Below, in pieces: positions 1-8,484 of a DNA stretch of 64,000 bases. The position numbers were made by a program, and so were the translations under genes. Every line of letters starts with the position of its first letter. Position 1 is the stretch's first letter. The DNA comes from Mesorhizobium sp. Its GTDB lineage: Bacteria > Pseudomonadota > Alphaproteobacteria > Rhizobiales > Rhizobiaceae. A model generated the notes under the pieces. It had not been told where the DNA came from, did not search any database, and worked only from the letters and a program-made list of their open reading frames with translations. The stretch lies in NCBI GenBank assembly GCA_004017275.1, contig SAKE01000001.1:434001-498000 (forward strand). Reading direction: 5' to 3'.

Positions 1-1136
1 CGTCGGCGCTGCTGGCCTGGATCAGGAAGAACGAACCCGACCGTTATGCGCGCATCGGGCACATATTGGCCTGCAAGGACTGGCTGCGCTTTTGCCTGTC
101 GGGCACCATCGGTACCGACCGCACCGAGGCCAGCAGCTCATTCACGGATTTCCGCACGCAAGCCTTCGCGCCGGAAGCGATGCGCATCTTCGGACTGGAC
201 GATCTCTTCCATGCGCTGCCGCCGATGGCGCATTCGGCCGAAATCGTCGGCCACGTTACCGCCGAGGCCGCCGAAATGACTGGCCTTCGCGAGGGAACAC
301 CCGTCGCATCCGGACTGCATGACGTGACCGCCTCGGCGCTTGGCATGGGCGGCCATGAGGAGGGCGTGCTCAGCATCGTCGCCGGAACCTATTCCATCAA
401 CGAAGTCGTCTCTTCGGAACCGCGCGTCGACCCGCGCTGGCTTTGCCGCAACGCCATTGACGCAGGCCGCTGGAACAACATGGCGATCTCGCCGGCCTCG
501 ACCGCGAACTACGACTGGTTTCTCGACACGTTCTGCCGCTCGGAACAGGAAAAGGCATCGGTCGATGGTGGCTCGATCCACGAGTTTCTGGCAGCAGAGA
601 TCGACGCGGCGCTGAAGAAGTCCTCGACCATCCTGTTTCATCCCTATCTGTTCGGCTCTCCTTATGGCGATGTTGCCAGCGGTAGCTTTGTCGGCCTGCA
701 CGGCTGGCACAATCGCGGCGATATGCTCAAGGCGGTTCTGGAGGGCATTGCTTTCAATCATCGCACCCATGTCGAAGCCTTGCGCGAAGGCTTTGCTGTC
801 AGCGAGATCCGCCTGACCGGCGGCGGCTCGCGCAATCCGGCCTTCGTCCAAATGTTCGCCGATGTGCTGAATGCCCCGGTCACCATCACCTCGACCGACG
901 AGGCCGCGGCCTTTGGCGCTGCCCTTTGCGCCGGTGCCGCGGTGGGCATCTTCGCGACACCGCAACAAGGTGCCAGGCAGGTCGGCATGACGGCGCGCCA
1001 ATACGAGCCTGAGCCGGCCTCAAGTGCCGTGTTCAACGAGCGCTTTTCCCTCTATGGCCGCATAGCCGGTGCGCTCGAACCGCATTGGCCGGAGATCGAG
1101 AAGCTGACACGGCAAGACACTGGGGGAAGCGCATGA
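1..1136 (+). CDS. FGGY-family carbohydrate kinase, 5' end cut by the window
   Basis: The reading frame is already open at base 3 (SALLAWIRKNEP...), so the start and the N-terminal ATPase half lie outside the window. About 377 residues remain. Visible FGGY signs are the CKDWLRFCLSG segment, a G-rich LTGGGSRNP motif (near base 817) typical of the C-terminal actin-like domain, and the AAAFGAALCAG helix. Family members phosphorylate a sugar or polyol with ATP in the cytoplasm. It overlaps the DeoR start by four bases (ATGA) and is followed by a GlpD-type dehydrogenase, which suggests phosphorylation then oxidation of a polyol. The substrate cannot be read from the sequence; L-xylulose, glycerol-like or tetritol substrates are all possible. 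It is a paralogue of eryA at 9525-11084. Confidence 0.88.
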   Translation, partial: SALLAWIRKNEPDRYARIGHILACKDWLRFCLSGTIGTDRTEASSSFTDFRTQAFAPEAMRIFGLDDLFHALPPMAHSAEIVGHVTAEAAEMTGLREGTPVASGLHDVTASALGMGGHEEGVLSIVAGTYSINEVVSSEPRVDPRWLCRNAIDAGRWNNMAISPASTANYDWFLDTFCRSEQEKASVDGGSIHEFLAAEIDAALKKSSTILFHPYLFGSPYGDVASGSFVGLHGWHNRGDMLKAVLEGIAFNHRTHVEALREGFAVSEIRLTGGGSRNPAFVQMFADVLNAPVTITSTDEAAAFGAALCAGAAVGIFATPQQGARQVGMTARQYEPEPASSAVFNERFSLYGRIAGALEPHWPEIEKLTRQDTGGSA

Positions 1137-1909
1137 TCAAGGCCGACGAACGACGCGAAGAGATCGCCGACTATGTGATCAAGCTCGGCCAGGTGCGCAT
1201 CGACGATCTGGTCGAGCATTTCGGCGTATCGCGCATGACCATCCACCGGCACATCGACCGGCTGGCGCAGCAGGGCGTGTTGCGCAAGCTGCACGGTGCG
1301 GTGACGGTTCAGCCTTCCGGCCTCTATGAAAGCGCCTTTCGCTACCGGGTGACGGTCAACCGGGCCGAGAAGGACGCGCTGGCGCGAGCAGCACTCGATT
1401 ATGTCGAGGCCGGCCAGGTGGTTATGCTGGACGATTCCTCGACGGCAAACGCCGTCGCGACGCTGCTGCTCGACGTCAAACCGCTGACCGTCATCACCAA
1501 CTCCGTGGCGACGGCTGCGCTGCTGACCAATGTCGACGACATCGATTTCATCTGTCTCGGCGGCCAGTACCACGGCACCTACAATGCCTATATCGGTATC
1601 GTCTGCGAGAACGCCGTGGCGCAGTTGCGCGCCAATGTGCTGATCTGTTCGGCTTCGGCCATCACCGGAACCACGGCCTTCATCCAGGATCCCAATGTCG
1701 TGCGGGTCAAGCAGGCGATGATGGCCGCATCTGTCAAGCGCATCCTGCTGATCGACCATGCCAAGTTCGACAGGATCGCACTGCATGTCTTCGACGATCT
1801 GACCAGTTTCGACGTCGTGCTGGCGACGGAAGGCCTGGGCGATGCGCGGGCGCAAGCCCTCGAGCGGGCGGGCGTAAAGCTGCGCATCGTCAAGACGAAA
1901 GCGCCATGA
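1133..1909 (+). CDS. DeoR-family transcriptional regulator
   Basis: A 258-residue protein with an N-terminal DeoR winged helix (residues about 5-55, including FGVSRMTIHRHIDRL) and a C-terminal sugar-phosphate-sensing DeoRC domain with LDDSSTANAV and an FICLGG segment. DeoR proteins usually repress a catabolic operon until a phosphorylated intermediate binds. The ATG at 1133 was chosen because it has GGGGGAAG upstream, begins just before the conserved helix, and overlaps the kinase stop as ATGA. Its stop overlaps the next start the same way, so the three genes are translationally coupled. The likely target is its own operon, possibly also the erythritol genes downstream; that is inference. Confidence 0.9.
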   Translation: MIKADERREEIADYVIKLGQVRIDDLVEHFGVSRMTIHRHIDRLAQQGVLRKLHGAVTVQPSGLYESAFRYRVTVNRAEKDALARAALDYVEAGQVVMLDDSSTANAVATLLLDVKPLTVITNSVATAALLTNVDDIDFICLGGQYHGTYNAYIGIVCENAVAQLRANVLICSASAITGTTAFIQDPNVVRVKQAMMAASVKRILLIDHAKFDRIALHVFDDLTSFDVVLATEGLGDARAQALERAGVKLRIVKTKAP

Positions 1910-3618
1910 ACTCAAGCGAAGGAACATATACGGAAAACCCCTCCGGGCGTTTGGCTGCCATGGCCGGGACCGGCGAGGTCGATGTCGTCATTCTTGGCGC
2001 CGGCATCAACGGAGCAGGGCTGTTTCGCGATCTGTGCGCGCAAGGCGTCAGCTGCCTGATCGTCGACAAGGCGGATTTCGGCTCGGGCACGAGTGCTGCG
2101 CCATCGCGGCTCATTCATGGTGGCTTGAAATACCTCGAAACCGGCGAGTTCGGGCTGGTGGCGCAGTCGACGCTTGAGCGCAATTTGCTTTTAAAGAACG
2201 CGCCGCACTATGTCAGCCCGCTGCCGACGGTCATCCCGATCTTCTCCTGGAGCAAGGGCATGCTGGCGGCGCTGCGGACGCTGTTAGGCTCGACCAGCGC
2301 GCCGCGCAGCCGCGGCGCCATCCTGATCAAGATCGGTCTGATGATCTATGATTTCTATGGCTCGCAAAACCAGGTCATGCCGCGCCACCGCATGGTCGGG
2401 CGGCGGCAGGCGCTCGGTGAGATGCCGGCGCTCAACCCCTCGATCGTCGCCACCGGCACCTATTACGACGCCAAGATAAGCCACCCCGAAAGGCTGGTGC
2501 TCGAACTGATCCTCGATGGGTTGCAGGCAAACGCGGCCTCGGCCAGCGCGAACTACACGGCGCTGGTGAAGTCAGCCAATGGCGTGCTGACCTTCCAGCC
2601 GGAAAACGGCACGGTCTTTTCGGTGCGGCCGAAGCTGGTGGTCAATGCCGCCGGTCCATGGATTGACGATGTCAACGATTTGCTAGGTGCGCCGTCGAAG
2701 ATGATCGGCGGCACCAAGGGCTCGCACATCCTGTTGAAGCATGACGAACTGGTCAGAAGCCTTGCCGGGCGCATGCTGTATTTTGAAGCCGATGACGGCC
2801 GTATCTGCCTTGTCTACGACTATCTCGGCCTGGCGCTGGTCGGTTCCACCGACATCAAAGCCGACAATCCCGACGAGGTACGCTGCGAGCCTGACGAAGT
2901 CGAATACCTGCTCGACAGTGTACGTACGCTGCTGCCGGGAATGGCGTTCGAGCGCGACCAGATCGTCTATGCCTATAGCGGCATCAGGCCGCTGCCGGCC
3001 TCGGATGCATCGCTGCCCGGCTTGATTAGCCGCGATCACTCGGCCCCGGTCGCCGAGCCGGACCGGAACAGACCTTTCGCGGTCATTTCGCTGGTCGGCG
3101 GCAAATGGACGACCTTTCGTGGCTTTGCCGAGGAAGTCGCCGACACCGTGCTCGGCCGCCTGCAGCGCAGCCGCAAGGTATCAACGCAAGCCATGCCGAT
3201 CGGCGGCGGCAGGGATTTCCCGGTCGATGCGGCGGCACGCGCGGACTGGCTGGCTCGCGCGCGGTCACAAACAGGCATCGAAGAACGACATCTCGACCAA
3301 TTGCTGTCGCGCTATGGGACCAGAGCCCTGGAGATTGCCGGGCACGAACTGGATCATAAGGGCCATCTGCCGGACTCCGACGGCTACAGAAAATCGGAGA
3401 TCGACTACATCGTCCGCAACGAATTCGTCGAGCATCTGGCCGATATCGTCATGCGCCGCAGCACCCTGGCGATTGCCGGTTCCCTGACAGGCCGGGACCT
3501 GCAGGAGATTGCCGCAATTGCCGGACGGGCGTTGGGTTGGAGCGCCGGGCGTCTTGCAGAGGAAGTCGAAGCCGCAATTGTGGAACTCGAGGGTCGGAAC
3601 CTGATGCGGTTGGACTGA
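1906..3618 (+). CDS. GlpD-type FAD-dependent polyol-phosphate dehydrogenase
   Basis: A 570-residue flavoprotein of the aerobic glycerol-3-phosphate dehydrogenase family. It has the FAD-binding dinucleotide fold near residues 28-50 (ILGAGINGAG), the SRLIHGGLKYLE signature, VVNAAGPWIDD, and a C-terminal helical cap. Family members oxidise a polyol phosphate at the inner membrane face and pass electrons to quinone. It starts with ATG overlapping the DeoR stop. With the kinase two genes upstream it gives a two-step route from polyol to ketose phosphate. It is a paralogue of EryB (11081-12598) but about 65 residues longer, so a different substrate is likely. True glycerol 3-phosphate dehydrogenase activity cannot be excluded. 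Confidence 0.88.
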   Translation: MNSSEGTYTENPSGRLAAMAGTGEVDVVILGAGINGAGLFRDLCAQGVSCLIVDKADFGSGTSAAPSRLIHGGLKYLETGEFGLVAQSTLERNLLLKNAPHYVSPLPTVIPIFSWSKGMLAALRTLLGSTSAPRSRGAILIKIGLMIYDFYGSQNQVMPRHRMVGRRQALGEMPALNPSIVATGTYYDAKISHPERLVLELILDGLQANAASASANYTALVKSANGVLTFQPENGTVFSVRPKLVVNAAGPWIDDVNDLLGAPSKMIGGTKGSHILLKHDELVRSLAGRMLYFEADDGRICLVYDYLGLALVGSTDIKADNPDEVRCEPDEVEYLLDSVRTLLPGMAFERDQIVYAYSGIRPLPASDASLPGLISRDHSAPVAEPDRNRPFAVISLVGGKWTTFRGFAEEVADTVLGRLQRSRKVSTQAMPIGGGRDFPVDAAARADWLARARSQTGIEERHLDQLLSRYGTRALEIAGHELDHKGHLPDSDGYRKSEIDYIVRNEFVEHLADIVMRRSTLAIAGSLTGRDLQEIAAIAGRALGWSAGRLAEEVEAAIVELEGRNLMRLD

Positions 3619-3693
3619 TCGCTTCGTCGCCGACGCTCTTTCCCAAGTTCCCAAGGCAATCCAGTCGGTTTGCCATGGATGGCCGCATGCGCA

Positions 3694-3726
3694 AATCGCC
3701 CAACTCACAGACAGATTGGGATTTTT
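3694..3726 (+). terminator. Possible terminator after the kinase/DeoR/GlpD operon
   Basis: AATC-GC-CCAA pairs with TTGGGATT (small bulge, 12-base loop) and runs straight into TTTTCTG, 76 bases after the GlpD-type stop. The stem is short and imperfect, so this is a moderate call. Confidence 0.4.
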
Positions 3727-3892
3727 CTGCGAGCAGATATTATTAATCAAAAACAAACAGTTAATGAAAGATTGAATGGCGGAAAGCTGTGCAGTTCTGC
3801 TGGTTTCAGTAAGAGATAACACAGATTGACGTTAAATTAACACCACAGTATGGTCGCATAACATGCTTGCCTCCTAATAGGTCGATTTTGCC

Positions 3893-3924
3893 TGCCGAAA
3901 CGCCGGCAGACCGGCGTTTCGGCA
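3893..3924. repeat. Perfect 14-bp inverted repeat in the eryD leader region
   Basis: TGCCGAAACGCCGG, loop CAGA, then its exact reverse complement. No T-run follows on either strand, so it is not a standard terminator. It lies 124 bases before the eryD start. It may be an operator, an mRNA structure, or one copy of a dispersed palindrome; I cannot tell which. Confidence 0.75.
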
Positions 3925-3976
3925 AGGGGCGAGGCCTGTGAATTCCCGCCGGGATATGCGCGCCTCCGGCGAGGGA

Positions 3977-4042
3977 TTGACAGCGATGCAGGGATGTGAA
4001 AATTTTTGCACATAAAGATAATAATATCATCTCAGGGAGGAG
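3977..4042 (+). promoter_or_regulatory. Candidate eryD promoter and strong ribosome binding site
   Basis: TTGACA at 3977-3982 is followed 17 bases later by AAATTT, then an A+T-rich stretch (4000-4030) next to the start, a typical place for a SorC-family operator. The near-palindrome TGAAAATTTTTGCA (3997-4010) is a possible half-operator. GGGAGGAG at 4035-4042 sets the TTG start at 4048. Confidence 0.35.
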
Positions 4043-4047
4043 ATGGC

Positions 4048-5058
4048 TTGAAATTCGGCGGAACCGCTTACCGCGACCATGAATCCAGCCTCGCCACCCG
4101 CGCGGCCTGGCTTCACTATGCCGGGGGTCTCACGCAGGCCCAGGTGGCCAAGCGGCTTGGCCTGACCAGCCTCAAGGCGCATCGGCTCATCACACGGGCT
4201 ACCCAGGATGGCTTGGTGAGGGTGATCATCGACGGGGACGTCGGCGAATGCATCGACCTCGAGCAGCAGCTGATCGATGCTTACGGGCTCGATTATTGTG
4301 AGGTCGTTCCCGATCTCGATCAGGACGAGTTGCCGCTGAAGGCACTTGGCATCGCCGGCGCGCAGTTTCTGAAGCGCGAGATCGATCGCGGCGAGGATAT
4401 GCTGATCGGCGTCGGTCATGGCCGCACCCTTGCGGCGAGCGTCGAATATCTGACGCGCACCGCCGCCGCCCATATCCGTTTCGTCTCGCTGCTTGGTGGT
4501 GTGACGCGCAAATTCGCGGCCAACCCGCACGACGTCATGCATAGGCTGGCCGAGCGGACCGGCGCGCAGGCCTATGTGATGCCGGTGCCTTTCGTCGCCA
4601 ACACCGCCGAGGACCGTGAGGTGTTGCTTGGCCAGCGCGGCATCAGCGATGTCTTCGATCTCGCGAGCCGATCCGACCTGATGTTCGTCGGCATAGGCAC
4701 CGCCGAGCGGGAAGCTTCGCTGGTCGCTACCGGCATGATCGAACATTCCGAAATCGATGAGGTCAAACGCGATGGCGGCGTCGGCGAGCTGCTCGCCCAC
4801 TTCTTCGACGACAACGGGCGACCGGTGGAAACGGCGCTGTCGGAAAGAATCCTGGCGCTGCCGCGGGACCAGTTGAAGGGCCGCAGGATCGTCGCCGTCG
4901 CCGGCGGCAAGGTGAAAGTACGCGCCATCAAAGCGGTGCTCGAAAGCCATTATCTGAGCGGCCTGATCACCGACGAGTCCACCGCCCGTGCCCTTGTCGA
5001 ACAGAACCAATCCAATGCTGCGAAGCGCCAGGTGAACGGAGGATCGTCAAATGCGTGA
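4048..5058 (+). CDS. eryD: SorC-family regulator of erythritol catabolism (EryD)
   Basis: A 336-residue SorC/DeoR-type regulator. The N-terminal helix-turn-helix is at about residues 20-60 (GGLTQAQVAKRLGLTS) and the large C-terminal sugar-phosphate-binding domain includes the GVGHGRTLAASVEYL and FVGIGTAEREASL segments. In Brucella and rhizobia EryD represses the ery genes and is released by erythritol. Here it leads the operon rather than closing it as in Brucella. The TTG at 4048 was chosen for the GGGAGGAG five bases upstream and because the homologous region begins just after it. Other SorC proteins sense pentitol phosphates, but the neighbours favour erythritol. Confidence 0.88.
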   Translation: MKFGGTAYRDHESSLATRAAWLHYAGGLTQAQVAKRLGLTSLKAHRLITRATQDGLVRVIIDGDVGECIDLEQQLIDAYGLDYCEVVPDLDQDELPLKALGIAGAQFLKREIDRGEDMLIGVGHGRTLAASVEYLTRTAAAHIRFVSLLGGVTRKFAANPHDVMHRLAERTGAQAYVMPVPFVANTAEDREVLLGQRGISDVFDLASRSDLMFVGIGTAEREASLVATGMIEHSEIDEVKRDGGVGELLAHFFDDNGRPVETALSERILALPRDQLKGRRIVAVAGGKVKVRAIKAVLESHYLSGLITDESTARALVEQNQSNAAKRQVNGGSSNA

Positions 5059-5091
5059 CAACGGCAGATCTGCTTTGCTGGCGGTTGCATC

Positions 5092-5748
5092 ATGAGCGCG
5101 AAGGCCGTCACCGCATCGACCCGGCAGGCTTCGCCCGGCCTGCGCCGGGCACTTGCCGGCACCGCTGTCGTCGTCCTGCTCGGCGCCATGGCGCTCGACA
5201 CCAAGGTGGTCAGGATCGGCTCCGCCGGCGACGTTCGCAGTGCCGTCTTCTCCGCCGCTGACTACGGCAAGTCGGAATTTCCCAAGGTGCAGGCCGATGT
5301 CGAGGCGCGTGCCGCCGACGCGGTGACGGTGGCGACGGCGATCGCCAAGGACAGGGCAACGGCGGAAAAGGAATACGGCGTGCCTGCGGGTGTCGGACCG
5401 GTCATCTCGGTCAAGTTCAGCGGCGTCGTCGGCGACGGAAAATCGGGCATCTACAAGGTCGCCGTCGAGGGCGTTCCGGATACGTTGATGATCCGCGTGC
5501 AGACGGGGCCGGCGATCAACGGAACGGAACTGCGCGACGCCACCGGCAAGATCACATTCGGCCAGTTCACCAACCAGATCGAATACCAGGACGTCGGTTC
5601 GGCGCTGAACAACGAGATGAAGAAGGAAGTGCTGACCAAGGTCGACACCAGCGCCTTGACCGGCAAGACCATATCGGTGGTCGGCGCGTTCAAGCTGGTC
5701 AATCCGAAAAGCTGGCTCGTCACTCCGGTGAGGCTGGAGGTCAAATGA
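5092..5748 (+). CDS. DUF2291-family membrane-anchored protein of the erythritol importer
   Basis: A 218-residue protein of the DUF2291 family, which travels with RbsABC-type sugar importers. A single hydrophobic segment at about residues 18-36 gives an N-terminal anchor; there is no lipobox cysteine, unlike the paralogue at 25622-26266. The rest is predicted periplasmic. The two paralogues share a pattern around GTxLRD, FTNQI and the C-terminal TP..E residues. It overlaps the ATPase start by ATGA. The function of the family is not established; a role in importer assembly or ligand delivery is a guess from context. The ribosome binding site is weak. Confidence 0.8.
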   Translation: MSAKAVTASTRQASPGLRRALAGTAVVVLLGAMALDTKVVRIGSAGDVRSAVFSAADYGKSEFPKVQADVEARAADAVTVATAIAKDRATAEKEYGVPAGVGPVISVKFSGVVGDGKSGIYKVAVEGVPDTLMIRVQTGPAINGTELRDATGKITFGQFTNQIEYQDVGSALNNEMKKEVLTKVDTSALTGKTISVVGAFKLVNPKSWLVTPVRLEVK

Positions 5749-7286
5749 GCGCGGCTGCCGACACCGGATCCGCGAATGGCGACGCTGTGCTTTCGGCGCG
5801 CAACATCGTCATGTCGTATGGCGGCGTTCATGCGCTCAAGGGCGTCAATTTCGACATCCATCGTGGCAAGGTCACCACGCTGTTCGGCGAGAATGGCGCC
5901 GGCAAGTCGACGCTGATGAAGGTCCTCTCCGGCGTGGTCACGCCGACATCCGGTGACATCGTGCTCGACGGCAACCTGGTCAGTTTTTCCTCGTCCTCGG
6001 ACGCGCGCGATCGTGGCATCTCGATCATCCACCAGGAACTGAGCCTGGCGCCCAACCTCAGCGTTCGCGACAACATCTTCATGGGCCGCGAACTGCGCAC
6101 CAGGACCGGCCTCGACTTCGCCGAAGAATCGCGCCAGGCGCGCGCGCTGATGGCAGACCTTGAAGAGGACATCGACCCGATGACCCTGGTCGAGGATCTG
6201 CGCCTCGGCCAACAGCAGATCGTCGAGATCGCGCGGGCGCTGTCGGTCGATTCCCGTATCCTCATCATGGACGAGCCGACCTCCGCGCTCAGCGCAACCG
6301 AGGTGGAGGTGCTGTTCAAAGTGATCCGCGATTTGACCAGCCGCGGCGTCTCCATCGTCTACATCTCGCATCACCTCGAAGAGGCGCTGCAGATCACCGA
6401 CTATGCCGTTGTCCTGCGCGACGGCGCGATAACCGCGACGGCCGAAGCCAGGGACATCGATCTCGAGTGGATCGTGCGCAACATGGTCGGCGAGAACTTC
6501 GATCTCGGCTCGCCGCCGATCGGTCATGCGTTCGGCGAGGTCGCCCTGTCGATCGAGGATGTCAGCGTCGTCGACACTTCGGGCTCAGGCTATTCCGTCG
6601 TCGATCACCTGTCGCTGGATGTCAGGGCCGGCGAGATCGTCTGCATCTATGGGCTGATGGGCGCCGGACGCACGGAATTGCTGGAAGCTGTCGCCGGACG
6701 GGTGCCGATGGCGGGCGGCCGCGCGCTTCTGGAAGGCGAGGACGTCTCGGGGCTGAGCATTGCCCAGCGAATCTCCAGAGGTCTTGTGCTCGTCCCCGAG
6801 GATCGCCAGCGCGACGGGCTGGTGCAGACGATGACCGTCGGCCGCAATCTTTCGCTCGCCAGCATCGAAGCGTTCGCCAAGGGGCTGTTTCTGTCCCGTT
6901 CCAGAGAGCGAGAGCTGGTCGAGGATTCGATCCGCAAGGTGACCGTCAAGACCGCTGGCGGCAACGCCATGATCGGATCGCTGTCTGGCGGCAATCAGCA
7001 GAAAGTCGTCATCGGCAAGATGCTGACGACCAACCCCAAGGTCATCCTTCTCGACGAGCCGAGCCGCGGCATCGATGTCGGCGCCAAGGCCGAGGTCTTC
7101 CGCTTGCTGAGCGAACGCGCCGCGCAGGGCCTTGCCGTCGTCTTCTCGACCTCGGAGGTCAACGAATGCCTCAGCATTGCGCACCGCATCGTCGTCATGC
7201 GCCGCGGCAGGATTTCAGCCGAATTCGGCGCCAACGCCACCAAAGAGCAGATCATGGCCGCCTCCGGCGAAGCCGTGGTCGCCTGA
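5745..7286 (+). CDS. eryE: RbsA-type sugar ABC transporter ATPase (EryE)
   Basis: A 513-residue protein with two fused ABC domains. The first has a full Walker A (GENGAGKST, about residues 50-58), the LRLGQQQIVEIARAL signature and LIMDEPTSAL. The second has the degenerate Walker A GLMGAGRTE and the LSGGNQQKV signature typical of RbsA/AraG proteins, where only one site is fully catalytic. It powers import of the sugar alcohol. The order ATPase, permease, binding protein next to eryA matches the eryEFG transporter described in Rhizobium leguminosarum. The start overlaps the DUF2291 stop. Confidence 0.92.
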   Translation: MSAAADTGSANGDAVLSARNIVMSYGGVHALKGVNFDIHRGKVTTLFGENGAGKSTLMKVLSGVVTPTSGDIVLDGNLVSFSSSSDARDRGISIIHQELSLAPNLSVRDNIFMGRELRTRTGLDFAEESRQARALMADLEEDIDPMTLVEDLRLGQQQIVEIARALSVDSRILIMDEPTSALSATEVEVLFKVIRDLTSRGVSIVYISHHLEEALQITDYAVVLRDGAITATAEARDIDLEWIVRNMVGENFDLGSPPIGHAFGEVALSIEDVSVVDTSGSGYSVVDHLSLDVRAGEIVCIYGLMGAGRTELLEAVAGRVPMAGGRALLEGEDVSGLSIAQRISRGLVLVPEDRQRDGLVQTMTVGRNLSLASIEAFAKGLFLSRSRERELVEDSIRKVTVKTAGGNAMIGSLSGGNQQKVVIGKMLTTNPKVILLDEPSRGIDVGAKAEVFRLLSERAAQGLAVVFSTSEVNECLSIAHRIVVMRRGRISAEFGANATKEQIMAASGEAVVA

Positions 7287-7312
7287 TCACCAGGAATTTC
7301 GGAGCCCAGATC

Positions 7313-8446
7313 ATGACCGACGTCAGCCAGGCCAGAGAACAGTCCAGTCCAAGCGCGGGCGGTGAAGGCTTCGATCTCGCCAAGCTGCTGCTCGAGGGCC
7401 GCGCTTTCTTTGCCCTGATCGTCATCATCGTCGTCTTTTCGATCCTGTCGCCCTACTACCTCTCGGTGGCGAATTTCCTGACCATGGCCTCGCATGTCGC
7501 CATCTTCGGAATCCTCGCGATCGGCATGCTGCTTGTCATCCTCAATGGCGGCATCGACCTGTCGGTGGGGTCGACGCTGGGTTTGGCCGGCGTCGTTGCC
7601 GGATTCCTGATGCAAGGGGTGACGCTGACCTGGCTGGGCGTCGTTCTCTATCCGCCGGTCTGGGTGGTCGCGGTGCTGGCTTGCATGCTCGGCGCTGTCG
7701 TCGGGCTGATCAACGGCGTACTGATCGCGCGCTTCAAGGTTCCGGCCTTCGTGGCGACGCTCGGCGTCATGTACATGGCACGCGGCCTGGCGCTGCTGAT
7801 GACCAGCGGTCTGACCTACAACAATCTCGGCGGCAAGCCGGAGCTTGGAAACACCGGCTTCGATGCGCTTGGCTTCAACCGCCTGTTCGGCGTGCCGACC
7901 GGCGTCGTGGTTCTCGTGGTCATCGCGCTGATCGGCAGCATCGTCCTGAACCGCACCGCTTTCGGGCGCTGGCTCTACGCCTCGGGCGGCAACGAGCGCG
8001 CGGCTGAACTGTCCGGCGTTCCGGTCAAGACGGTGCAGATTTCCGTCTATGTGCTGTCAGGCATCTGCGCCGCCATTGCCGGCCTGATCCTGTCCTCGCA
8101 GCTCACGTCAGCAGGACCGACGGCGGGCACCACCTACGAACTGACGGCCATCGCGGCCGTCGTCATCGGCGGCGCGGCACTGACCGGCGGCCGCGGCAAC
8201 ATCCGCGGAACCCTGCTCGGGGCCTTCGTCATCGGCTTCCTGTCCGACGGTCTGGTGATCATCGGCATCTCATCCTACTGGCAGACAGTATTCACGGGCG
8301 CGGTCATCGTGCTCGCCGTGCTCCTCAATGCCGTTCAGTATCGCCGCCGCAGCAAGCTCCCAAGCGCGACAGGTGGCCAACCGACTTCTCAGAAACGGGG
8401 GAAGGCCGAACCGGCCAATCCTGCCCAAGGGAAGACTGCCAGGTGA
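7313..8446 (+). CDS. eryF: RbsC-type sugar ABC transporter permease (EryF)
   Basis: A 377-residue polytopic membrane protein with about ten hydrophobic helices, the GGIDLSVGS motif (near residue 77) and the GGRGNIRGTLLGAFVIG segment near the C-terminus that mark RbsC/XylH permeases. The first 20 residues and a long polar tail are cytoplasmic. The ATG at 7313 lies 26 bases after eryE, with GGAGCC upstream. It forms the channel of the erythritol importer with EryE and EryG. The paralogous apiose permease at 23012-24076 lacks the longer C-terminal tail. Confidence 0.92.
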   Translation: MTDVSQAREQSSPSAGGEGFDLAKLLLEGRAFFALIVIIVVFSILSPYYLSVANFLTMASHVAIFGILAIGMLLVILNGGIDLSVGSTLGLAGVVAGFLMQGVTLTWLGVVLYPPVWVVAVLACMLGAVVGLINGVLIARFKVPAFVATLGVMYMARGLALLMTSGLTYNNLGGKPELGNTGFDALGFNRLFGVPTGVVVLVVIALIGSIVLNRTAFGRWLYASGGNERAAELSGVPVKTVQISVYVLSGICAAIAGLILSSQLTSAGPTAGTTYELTAIAAVVIGGAALTGGRGNIRGTLLGAFVIGFLSDGLVIIGISSYWQTVFTGAVIVLAVLLNAVQYRRRSKLPSATGGQPTSQKRGKAEPANPAQGKTAR

Positions 8447-8484
8447 ACTGGCAGCAACACCGCGTAATCATTGGAGGAATGTAC

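Larger units (their letters stand above)
3619..4047. other. 429-base intergenic region before eryD
   Basis: No credible gene is seen. The first part holds the possible terminator at 3694-3726. The middle (about 3733-3850) is unusually A+T-rich for this genome and contains TATTATTAATC-like runs. A perfect 14-base inverted repeat sits at 3893-3924, and a TTGACA at 3977 starts the likely eryD promoter area. Confidence 0.6.

Noticed and set aside
3733..3850. A+T-rich stretch as a small RNA gene
   Set aside because: There is no stable hairpin followed by a T-run and no clear promoter; upstream regulatory DNA is the simpler reading.
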